Part shown: one piece after another, positions 1-5,374 of the stretch
Numbering within the stretch: position 1 is the stretch's first letter
How the letters are laid out: each line of letters begins with the position of its first letter
Assembly: GCA_019751575.1 (NCBI GenBank)
Contig: JAIENF010000247.1
Location: 1 to 5,374, forward strand
DNA: 5,374 nt
Direction: 5' to 3'
Origin: Burkholderiales bacterium
GTDB lineage: Bacteria > Pseudomonadota > Gammaproteobacteria > Burkholderiales > CAIKXV01
Notes under the pieces: model-generated
Told to the model about the DNA's origin: nothing
The model's input: only the letters and a program-made list of their open reading frames with translations
The model's database searches: none
Made by a program: the position numbers and the translations under genes

Positions 1-122
1 ACATAGAGCGGCAACAGCGCCACGAGGGCCGCTGCGGCAAGGGAGCGATGGGCGAAGATGGGCGTCGCGCCACGGGCATACAATCGGTCCAAGGTCGTCC
101 CCGCCTTTCGAACTGTGATCAC
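1..122 (-). CDS. Possible N-terminus of an exported or membrane protein (partial, runs off left edge)
   Basis: On the minus strand one frame is open from an in-frame stop at 134-132 to the window edge. It encodes a basic stretch followed by a hydrophobic run (residues about 28-41, AAAALVALLPLYV), the pattern of a signal peptide or first membrane helix. There is no ATG in this frame. Candidate starts are GTG at 122-120, with AGGA seven bases upstream, and TTG at 92-90 or 83-81. The TTG at 83 would give a more normal signal-peptide length. Third positions are mostly G or C downstream of 83 and more mixed upstream, which also favours a late start. It would be divergent from the MaoC-like gene. 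No family can be assigned from about 40 residues. It could be a chance frame opposite non-coding DNA, so confidence is low. Confidence 0.3.
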   Translation of the reverse strand, partial: MITVRKAGTTLDRLYARGATPIFAHRSLAAAALVALLPLY

Positions 123-123
123 G

Positions 124-579
124 ATGACATCCTACTACGAAGACTTTGACGTCGGTGCACGCTACCCCACCTACAGCCGCACCATCACCGAAGGAGACCA
201 TTCGCTGTTCTGCGCGCTGGTCGGCTACCACGTGCCGCTCTTCATCGACGAGGAATTCGCGCGCAAGACGACCTATGGCGGCCGCATCTGCCCGAGCCAC
301 CTGATCATGTCGTTCTCCACCGGCATGACCGAAAGCCTGTTCCGGACGTCGGTGGTCGGGCTGCTGGCGCTCGACGGCGGCCGCTTCTTCGCGCCGGTGC
401 GCATCGGCGACACGATCCGCACGGAAGTCGAGGTGCTGTCCAAGCGTGAGACGTCGAAACCCGACCGAGGCCTGGTGGTGTTCCGCGACCTCGTCTACAA
501 CCAGCGCGACGAACTGGTGTTCCAGATGGACAAGAGCGCGCTGATACGCACGCGCGCCAGCCTGCCGCCAACCGCCTGA
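124..579 (+). CDS. MaoC-like hot-dog fold protein, lacking the usual catalytic Asp/His
   Basis: This encodes a 151-residue protein, the usual size of a single hot-dog MaoC domain; family members act as (R)-specific enoyl-CoA hydratases. The N-terminus (YYEDFDVGARY) and the segment TITEGDHSLFCALVG...PLFIDEEFARKTTYGGRICPSHL (residues about 20-60) follow the family pattern closely, and FFAPVRIGDTIRTEVEVLSK (89-107) matches the later PVRxGDT strand. The hydratase site, normally D-x-N-P-x-H, reads YHVPLF at 35-40, so both the Asp and the His are replaced (Y35, F40). The start is placed at ATG 124, where family similarity begins. An in-frame ATG at 58 would add 22 residues with no family features. 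No good Shine-Dalgarno precedes either start. The stop lies 15 nt before the OsmC-like gene, so the two probably share a transcript. The fold is well supported; catalytic activity as a hydratase is doubtful. Confidence 0.85.
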   Translation: MTSYYEDFDVGARYPTYSRTITEGDHSLFCALVGYHVPLFIDEEFARKTTYGGRICPSHLIMSFSTGMTESLFRTSVVGLLALDGGRFFAPVRIGDTIRTEVEVLSKRETSKPDRGLVVFRDLVYNQRDELVFQMDKSALIRTRASLPPTA

Positions 580-594
580 AGCGAAGGAATATCC

Positions 595-1806
595 ATGGCC
601 GCGAACGCGCACGACACCATCGACGGATTCGGCGATCCGCTCGCCTTCCGCGTCCGCCAGGGCACGGCCCGGCCCGCGGTAGTCCGCAACCTCGCGGGGC
701 TCGACGTGTTCACCGTCGAGGCGCGCCAGATGGCCCACCACCAGAAGGAAGCGGTGGTCTCCGAGGGCAAGACCGGCAGCGCATGGCGCATCACCAGCGA
801 CGAAGGCAGGCACCTGTCCGGCACCGACCTCGCGCCCTTCCCGCTCGGTGTGTTCAACGCGGGCCTGCACGGCGACCTGCACAACCGCCTGCTCGCGACC
901 GCCGCGGCCTCGGGCATCGCGTTCGACGACATCCAGATCCATCTGGACAACCGCTACAGCCTGACCGGTTCCTTCGTGCGCGGTGATGCCGTCGGCCAGG
1001 CGGAACCCACGCGGATCACGGTGAAGGTGAAGTCTTCCGCAGACGCGGCCACCCTGCGCGCCTGGGTCGATCGCGCGGTCGCCGCCTCGCCGGCGCTGGC
1101 CGCGCTGCGCACGCCGCTCGAGAACACCTTCGCGATCTATGTCAACGGCCGCCGCCGCGCAGTGCACGCGCTGCCCTCATCCACCGCCTCCGATGCGCCC
1201 GATCCCTACCTGGTGCATGCGAAGCCGCCACGGCCGGTCGGTGGTCCGGACCCGCTGCAGCCGCTCATCCTGCGCACCGGCGAACAGCGTCCCGGGGTAT
1301 CGCAGCCGGCGCAGGCCTCGCCCACCGGTCGCGTGCTGCGACTGATCGTCGGCAACAGCCACCTTCTGCATCGCGCCGGCGTCACCGAGACCGACACGTA
1401 TCTCGACCTTCCCGCTGCCAGCCATTTCGCGCTGCGCACCGACGAGCGCGCCGGCACCGGCGATGCCGGCGACCAGGGGCCATGCGGCCTGTCGCTGCTG
1501 TCCGCGGGTATCGTGTTCTGCTACATGACGCAGCTGTCGCGCTACATCGAGAACATGAAGATGGACATCCGCGGGGTGCGCATCGTGCAGTACACGCCGT
1601 TCGCGCTCGAGGGCAGCCTCGCGGCGGGCACGCTTGCCGGCCGCGCACTGCCGGTCGACACGCACCTGTTCCTGAACGGTGGCGCGGCAGACGAGCTATT
1701 CGAGCGCTTGCAGAAGATCGCGGCAGTGACCTGCTACCTGCATGCGACGCTCGCCGGGACGCTGTCGCCGGAGGTGGCGATCGAGCGCGACGGCAGCCCG
1801 CTCTGA
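595..1806 (+). CDS. Double-length OsmC-like protein (tandem OsmC halves, N-terminal half without cysteines)
   Basis: This encodes 403 residues, more than twice a normal OsmC/Ohr protein (about 140). OsmC/Ohr proteins are thiol peroxidases with two active-site Cys about 65-70 residues apart. The C-terminal half (about 245-403) shows the pattern: SAGIVFCYMTQLSRY with C309 in the central helix, a GVRIVQYTPFALEGSL strand, PVDTHLFLNGGAADE, and AAVTCYLHATL with C380. The N-terminal half (about 62-190) repeats the layout: FNAGLHGDLHNRLL, IAFDDIQIHLDN, RITVKVKSSADAATLRAWVD, AASPALAALRTPLENTF. However, D94 and S165 sit where the Cys should be. The only cysteines in the protein are 297, 309 and 380. 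A Pro/Ala-rich linker (about 191-245) joins the halves. The ATG at 595 has GAAGGAA at 583-589. The gene follows the MaoC-like gene by 15 nt, and its last 73 nt overlap the convergent kinase gene. Substrate and true peroxidase activity are unknown. Confidence 0.75.
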   Translation: MAANAHDTIDGFGDPLAFRVRQGTARPAVVRNLAGLDVFTVEARQMAHHQKEAVVSEGKTGSAWRITSDEGRHLSGTDLAPFPLGVFNAGLHGDLHNRLLATAAASGIAFDDIQIHLDNRYSLTGSFVRGDAVGQAEPTRITVKVKSSADAATLRAWVDRAVAASPALAALRTPLENTFAIYVNGRRRAVHALPSSTASDAPDPYLVHAKPPRPVGGPDPLQPLILRTGEQRPGVSQPAQASPTGRVLRLIVGNSHLLHRAGVTETDTYLDLPAASHFALRTDERAGTGDAGDQGPCGLSLLSAGIVFCYMTQLSRYIENMKMDIRGVRIVQYTPFALEGSLAAGTLAGRALPVDTHLFLNGGAADELFERLQKIAAVTCYLHATLAGTLSPEVAIERDGSPL

Positions 1807-3902
1807 CCTGTACGCCACGTCCCTGGATCGGCGCCGGACGGCCCGGCATCGCCCGCGGATGGCGATGCGAGACCGGAGACCGACCCGCCTGCAGGAACCC
1901 AGCGGGCGATCACCGCATGCAGTTGCGCCCGCTTGAACGGTTTCGACAGGTAGTCGTCCATGCCGGCAGCCAGGCAGCGTTCGCGGTCGCCTTCCATCGC
2001 ATTGGCGGTCAGCGCGATGATCGGCACCCGCACCGATGCACCTGCCTCCAGCGCGCGGATCTCGCGTGTCGCGCCGAAGCCGTCCAGTTCCGGCATCTGG
2101 CAGTCCATCAGCACCACGTCGAACGGCTGGCTGCGCCAGGCCTCGACCGCAAGCCGGCCATTGGCCACGGCGGTGACTCGGCAACCGGCTGCCTTGAGCA
2201 CCGCACGGGCGATCTCGGCATTCACGGCACTGTCCTCCGCCAGCAGCACGCGCGGGCCTGAACGGGACACCGGCGGCAGGGTCTCGGCCGCGCGATCCGG
2301 GATGACGGGCAACGGATCGGCGCGCACGGTGGAAGCCTGCGTGGCATCCAGTATCGGCGCCCTGATCGTGAACCAGAATGTCGACCCCTTGCCGGATTCG
2401 CTGCGCAGGCCGATGTCGCCGCCCATCATTTCACACAGCTGCTTGCTCACCGCAAGACCGAGCCCGGTCCCGCCGAACCGACGCGTGGTCGATCCATCCG
2501 CCTGCGAGAATGCGCGGAACAACCTCGCCTGTGCTTCGTCGCTGATACCTATGCCACTGTCGGTCACGCTGAAGCGGATCAGGCAGTCATCGCCGCTCGT
2601 CGCCGGCTCGTCCACGCGCGCGATGCCGAGCTTCACCGAGCCGGCCGGGGTGAACTTGATCGCGTTGCCGAGCAGGTTCAGCAGCACCTGCATCAGCCGA
2701 ACCCGATCGGCACGCACGCTGGCCGGGACGCCGTCGGCGATCGTGCAGTCGAGCGCCAGCTGCTTCTGGCCCGCGCTGGGGCCCATCAACTGCAGCGCCT
2801 CCGCGCACAGCGCACCCAGTCCGACTTCGGACGGGTCCAGTTCCAGCCGCCCGGCTTCGATCTTCGAGAAGTCGAGGATGTCGTTGATGATGCGGAGCAG
2901 GGACTCTGCAGAGCTGCGGATGGTCTGCGCATAGTGTCGCTGGGTGTCGTCCAGGCCCGCATCCAGCAGCAGCTCCGTCATGCCAAGGACGCCGTTCATC
3001 GGCGTGCGTATCTCATGGCTCATGTTGGCCAGGAACTGCGACTTCGCCTTGCTGGCCTCTTCGGCAGCCAGGCGTGCCTCGATCAGCCGTGCCTGCGTGC
3101 GCTCGCGCTCCGAGATCTCTGCCTTCAGGGAATCATTGACGCCCTCCAGGGCCTGCGTGCGCTCGAGCACGCGCTGCTCCAGGGTGTCGCGCGCCGTCTC
3201 GAGCTGTTGTGTCTGGGCCATTCCTTCGACGTGCTGCCGGCGCAGGATCCGATCCGCATGGCGCACGATCATGAACAGGATGGCGTAAAGCCCTAGCAGC
3301 ACCAGCACCACGCCGGACATTATGTGGCGTTGCGTCCGCGACAGCTCCGCGAGCAGTGGCGTGATGTCTTCGTAGATCTCGAACACCGCCTGCACTTCCC
3401 GCCGGTCTTCGTGCCAGATGGGTACGTAGGACGCCAGCAGGTCGCGGTTGACGATGGTGCGATCGAAGGCACTGAACTGATCCCGGTGCGTGAGTTCGCT
3501 CGCCGTCTGCCCGCGCAGCGCCTGCCTGAAGCCCTGGTTGCCGGACCGGTCCTCGCCGATCTGCCTCGCCTCGCTGGAGAAGACGGTCCTGCCGTTCAGG
3601 TCGTAGATCTTGACCTTCACCACTGACAGCTCGCGCGTCAACTTCAGCACCGAGCGCGAGTACGATTCGAGCCGCGCATCGCGCAGTGCCGGGTCTGCAT
3701 CTGGCTCGTCCGGCTGCAGCAGCGCATCGGTTTCCGCGCGCATCGCATTGGACAGCGAATAGGCAAGCTCCAGGTTGTGGTGCTCCCCCATCGACAGGAG
3801 ATTTCCCAGCGCCACCTGACGATAGAGGGCACCGAGCAGCAGTGCCGCAAGCGCGATGGACAGCAGACTGGCAACGGAAAAGTAACGCAACAGCCTGAAC
3901 AT
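1734..3902 (-). CDS. Membrane-bound hybrid sensor histidine kinase / response regulator
   Basis: This encodes 722 residues. The order is: membrane segment about 9-27; extracytoplasmic region about 28-192 with a PAS/Cache-like stretch (VVKVKIYDLNGRTVFSS, then GFRQALRGQTASEL); second membrane segment about 194-214; coiled-coil linker about 225-285; HisKA with phospho-acceptor H296 in NMSHEIRTP; HATPase_c with N-box N413 (NLLGNAIKF), G1 DSGIGI (448-453) and G2 GGTGLGL (477-483); receiver about 550-669 with acidic pair E556/D557, phospho-acceptor D600, T632 and K654. All catalytic residues are present. It should autophosphorylate and pass phosphate H to D internally. No Hpt domain follows, so onward transfer needs a separate Hpt protein or regulator, and none lies in this window. 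Residues 671-722 are a Gly/Ser/Pro/Ala-rich tail. The ATG at 3902 is chosen because it has GGGAG at the right distance and directly precedes the first membrane helix; the frame stays open to 4262 but that part is Arg/Pro-rich and overlaps the next gene. The ligand is unknown. Confidence 0.93.
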   Translation of the reverse strand: MFRLLRYFSVASLLSIALAALLLGALYRQVALGNLLSMGEHHNLELAYSLSNAMRAETDALLQPDEPDADPALRDARLESYSRSVLKLTRELSVVKVKIYDLNGRTVFSSEARQIGEDRSGNQGFRQALRGQTASELTHRDQFSAFDRTIVNRDLLASYVPIWHEDRREVQAVFEIYEDITPLLAELSRTQRHIMSGVVLVLLGLYAILFMIVRHADRILRRQHVEGMAQTQQLETARDTLEQRVLERTQALEGVNDSLKAEISERERTQARLIEARLAAEEASKAKSQFLANMSHEIRTPMNGVLGMTELLLDAGLDDTQRHYAQTIRSSAESLLRIINDILDFSKIEAGRLELDPSEVGLGALCAEALQLMGPSAGQKQLALDCTIADGVPASVRADRVRLMQVLLNLLGNAIKFTPAGSVKLGIARVDEPATSGDDCLIRFSVTDSGIGISDEAQARLFRAFSQADGSTTRRFGGTGLGLAVSKQLCEMMGGDIGLRSESGKGSTFWFTIRAPILDATQASTVRADPLPVIPDRAAETLPPVSRSGPRVLLAEDSAVNAEIARAVLKAAGCRVTAVANGRLAVEAWRSQPFDVVLMDCQMPELDGFGATREIRALEAGASVRVPIIALTANAMEGDRERCLAAGMDDYLSKPFKRAQLHAVIARWVPAGGSVSGLASPSAGDAGPSGADPGTWRTGQSGLPSRSIATSGDSVPASVACR

Positions 3903-3907
3903 CAACA

Positions 3908-3913
3908 GCTCCC
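3908..3913 (-). promoter_or_regulatory. Ribosome binding site that sets the kinase start
   Basis: Read on the minus strand this is GGGAGC, with the GGGAG core about six bases before the ATG at 3902-3900. It supports that start over the longer open frame reaching 4262, whose extra 120 codons are Arg/Pro/Ser-rich, contain no recognisable domain and would run into the decarboxylase gene on the other strand. Confidence 0.6.
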
Positions 3914-4073
3914 GGGCGGGGATGGGGCAACGGAGGCTGCACCGGCCGGCGGGCCTGCCGCATGGAGGCAGGTGACGCCGTTCAGGTAGGCTATCGGCCG
4001 CCGGAAGCCTTCCTTTAGCGAAGCGCAGGGTTTCGCGGGGCGCTGCCGGCATGCAGGCCGAAACATTCAACCG

Positions 4074-4079
4074 AAGGAG
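4074..4079 (+). promoter_or_regulatory. Strong ribosome binding site that sets the decarboxylase start
   Basis: AAGGAG lies eight bases before the ATG at 4088. It supports translation from that codon, which includes the basic N-terminal tail. The alternative ATG at 4166, where family similarity begins, has only a distant GGAAGG (4148-4153, 12 bases away) upstream. Confidence 0.7.
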
Positions 4080-4087
4080 CAAGCGGG

Positions 4088-5161
4088 ATGGCAGCGAACA
4101 GCAAGGTGGCAAGGAAGCCGGCGAAGAAGGCCGCAAGGCGCCCGTCAGGAAGGCCGGCCAGCGCCATGCGCCGGATCGACGTGCACAGCCATGTCGTCCC
4201 GACGGAACTGCTGCAGGCGATCGAGCGCGACCCCGCGCGCTTCCAGATGACGATCGAGTCACGCGACGGCGGCCGGAAGATCGCGCGCGAGGGTGGGCAT
4301 GGCTTCCCCATCTACGAGGAATTCTCCGACCCGGCCGTGAAGGTGGCTGGCATGGACCGGAAGGGACTCGACCTGTCGTTCATCTCGCCCGCCCCGGTAG
4401 TTATGATGTACTGGCTCGGTGTCGACGCGGCAGCCGAGGCTGCCCGCATCACCAACGACGGGATCGCGCGCATGGTCGCCGCCTATCCCGACCGCCTGAA
4501 AGGCATGGGAACGCTGCCGATGCAGCATCCGGACGCGGCGATCGCCGAGCTGGAGCGGATCGTGCGCGACCATGGCTTCAGGTCCGTGCAGCTGGGCACC
4601 TCGGTCGAACAGGCACAGCTGTCGGAGCAGCGCTTCCGTCCGGTACTGCGGCGGATGCAGGACCTCAAGGTCTTCATGTTCGCCCATCCGAACGCGGCCC
4701 ATGCGGAGTGCGGCACCGAGAACTACCACCTCAGGAACCTGATCGGCAATCCGCTGCACAGCACGATCATGGCCGCGAACCTGATGTTCAGTGGCGCCCT
4801 AGACGACCTGAAGACGCTGAAGATCGTGCTCGCGCACGGCGGCGGCTACATCCCGTACCAGATCGGGCGCTTCGTGCATGGGCACAAGGTGCGCAAGGAC
4901 ACGAAGCAGGACACCCGCACGTCCCCCGAGAAGATGCTGCGCCGGTTCTGGTACGACGCGCTGGTGCATGACGAGGCCGCGCTGCGCTACCTGATAGAGC
5001 GCGTCGGCGCAGACCGGGTGGTGCTCGGGACAGACGCACCGTTCGACATGGGCGAGGAGAATCCGCTGGAGCGGCTGAAGGCGGTGCGGCGGCTGTCATC
5101 CGCCGACCGGGCACTGATCTGCAGTGGCAACGCGATGAAGCTTTACGGCGGGAAGCTCTAG
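4088..5161 (+). CDS. ACMSD-like metal-dependent decarboxylase (amidohydrolase superfamily) with basic N-terminal tail
   Basis: This encodes 357 residues. From residue 28 it follows the ACMSD branch of the amidohydrolase superfamily, cytosolic zinc-dependent non-oxidative decarboxylases about 330 residues long. Visible motifs: RIDVHSHVVP (H33 and H35), GTLPMQHP (141-148), VQLGT (167-171), FAHP with H200, LAHGGGYIPYQIGR with H250 and R261, DALVHD (290-295), LGTDAPF with D316, and GNAMKLYGG near the end. The spacing H35-H200-H250-D316 (165, 50, 66) matches His11, His177, His228 and Asp294 of bacterial ACMSD within one residue, and R261 falls where ACMSD has Arg239. The DxHSH start favours ACMSD over gamma-resorcylate-type relatives. 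Position 202, after FAHP, is Asn where I recall Trp in ACMSD, so the substrate may differ. Residues 1-29 carry ten Lys/Arg. No other tryptophan/kynurenine genes are present, so true ACMSD activity is not established. A hairpin follows the stop. Confidence 0.88.
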   Translation: MAANSKVARKPAKKAARRPSGRPASAMRRIDVHSHVVPTELLQAIERDPARFQMTIESRDGGRKIAREGGHGFPIYEEFSDPAVKVAGMDRKGLDLSFISPAPVVMMYWLGVDAAAEAARITNDGIARMVAAYPDRLKGMGTLPMQHPDAAIAELERIVRDHGFRSVQLGTSVEQAQLSEQRFRPVLRRMQDLKVFMFAHPNAAHAECGTENYHLRNLIGNPLHSTIMAANLMFSGALDDLKTLKIVLAHGGGYIPYQIGRFVHGHKVRKDTKQDTRTSPEKMLRRFWYDALVHDEAALRYLIERVGADRVVLGTDAPFDMGEENPLERLKAVRRLSSADRALICSGNAMKLYGGKL

Positions 5162-5168
5162 CGCTGCG

Positions 5169-5199
5169 GGCGGGCGCTCAGCCCTGCCTGGCGCCCGCC
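5169..5199. terminator. GC-rich hairpin between convergent genes, possible bidirectional terminator
   Basis: A perfect 9-bp inverted repeat, GGCGGGCGC at 5169-5177 and GCGCCCGCC at 5191-5199, encloses a 13-base loop. It begins eight bases after the decarboxylase stop and ends 33 bases before the stop of the convergent oxidase gene. No T-run follows on either strand, so it is not a classic intrinsic terminator. It could slow polymerase, stabilise 3' ends or aid Rho-dependent termination. Confidence 0.5.
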
Positions 5200-5232
5200 A
5201 GACTGATCACCGTCGGCACTACCACGCCCGCG

Positions 5233-5374
5233 TCAGATCACCTTGCCAGGGTTCATGATCCCCTGCGGGTCGAGCACCGCCTTGAGCCGGCGCATCACCT
5301 CGAGCTCGACCGCGCTCTTGTAGTGCGGCAGTTCGGCCACCTTGGCCTGTCCGATGCCGTGCTCGGCGCTGATC
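5233..5374 (-). CDS. FAD-binding oxidoreductase, GlcD / D-lactate dehydrogenase type (C-terminal end, partial)
   Basis: Only the last 46 codons and the TGA stop (5235-5233) are in the window; the rest lies beyond the right edge. The fragment starts [11 protein letters not shown] and ends [17 protein letters not shown]. The EHGIG...K motif and the closing DPxGIxNPGK are hallmarks of the C-terminal domain of VAO-type FAD-linked oxidases, a group that includes glycolate oxidase subunit GlcD, D-lactate dehydrogenases and D-2-hydroxyglutarate dehydrogenase. These oxidise a 2-hydroxy acid to a 2-oxo acid. The fragment cannot decide the substrate. It converges on the decarboxylase gene across 71 bases that hold a hairpin. 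Confidence 0.88.
   Translation of the reverse strand, partial: ISAEHGIGQAKVAELPHYKSAVELEVMRRLKAVLDPQGIMNPGKVI

Larger units (their letters stand above)
3903..4087. promoter_or_regulatory. Divergent intergenic region between kinase and decarboxylase genes
   Basis: These 185 bases separate two divergently transcribed genes, so promoters for both should lie here. I see no convincing sigma-70 -35/-10 pair on either strand. Structured elements are a perfect odd palindrome GGAAG-C-CTTCC at 4003-4013 and a short inverted repeat GCGAA/TTCGC at 4018-4022 and 4032-4036. Either could be an operator or chance in GC-rich DNA. Shared control of the two genes is possible from the layout but not shown by any motif. 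Confidence 0.45.

Noticed and set aside
79..84. TACAAT as a -10 box for the MaoC-OsmC pair
   Set aside because: No matching -35 element at 16-18 bases upstream, so a single hexamer is too weak to call a promoter.
58..123. Upstream ATG start of the MaoC-like gene
   Set aside because: The added 22 residues do not resemble the family N-terminus, which begins at ATG 124; there is no clear ribosome binding site at 58.
1482..2261. 259-codon plus-strand open frame spanning the OsmC/kinase junction
   Set aside because: It is out of frame with the OsmC-like gene and antisense to the kinase receiver; no family resemblance.
1960..2934. 324-codon plus-strand open frame
   Set aside because: It lies antisense to the kinase, whose catalytic motifs are unmistakable in this stretch; Ser/Arg-rich composition is typical of a shadow frame in GC-rich DNA.
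3133..3963. 276-codon minus-strand open frame
   Set aside because: It is a shadow of the kinase sensor region in another frame; Arg/Ala-rich composition without motifs.
3903..4262. 120-codon N-terminal extension of the kinase frame
   Set aside because: It is Arg/Pro/Ser-rich with no domain, overlaps the well-supported decarboxylase gene, and the internal ATG at 3902 has a good ribosome binding site right before a membrane helix.
4051..4971. 306-codon plus-strand open frame
   Set aside because: It overlaps the ACMSD-like gene in another frame, is Arg/Gly/Pro-rich and has no recognisable motif.

Overview
The window is GC-rich with strong G/C bias at third codon positions, AAGGA-type ribosome binding sites and tight gene packing. 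This suits a free-living proteobacterium, perhaps a Betaproteobacterium. That placement rests on composition and gene style, not on a marker gene. No RNA genes, insertion sequences, CRISPR arrays or long repeats were found.

Layout, left to right. (1) At the left edge a minus-strand reading frame with a basic, then hydrophobic, N-terminus runs off the window. It may be the start of an exported or membrane protein. (2) A plus-strand pair 15 nt apart, probably an operon: a short MaoC-like hot-dog protein (start best placed at 124) and a 403-residue protein that I read as two OsmC-like halves. (3) On the minus strand, tail-to-tail with the OsmC gene and overlapping it by 73 nt, a 722-residue membrane-bound hybrid sensor histidine kinase (two membrane segments, Cache-like extracytoplasmic region, HisKA, HATPase_c, receiver). 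(4) A 185-nt divergent intergenic region. (5) On the plus strand, a metal-dependent amidohydrolase-fold decarboxylase close to ACMSD (2-amino-3-carboxymuconate 6-semialdehyde decarboxylase), with all expected metal-site residues and an unusual Lys/Arg/Ala-rich N-terminal tail. (6) A GC-rich hairpin, then the last 46 codons of a minus-strand FAD-linked oxidase of the GlcD/D-lactate dehydrogenase type, cut by the right edge.

How the genes may work together is inference. A MaoC-like protein, an ACMSD-like decarboxylase and a GlcD-type oxidase are typical of accessory carboxylic-acid or aromatic catabolism. The kinase could sense a small ligand outside the membrane, but no partner response regulator or Hpt protein lies in the window. 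The points most worth a second look are the OsmC-like protein whose N-terminal half has Asp and Ser where the C-terminal half has its two Cys at identical spacing, the MaoC-like protein that lacks the usual Asp/His dyad, and the histone-tail-like extension on the decarboxylase. I see no clear new multi-gene system.
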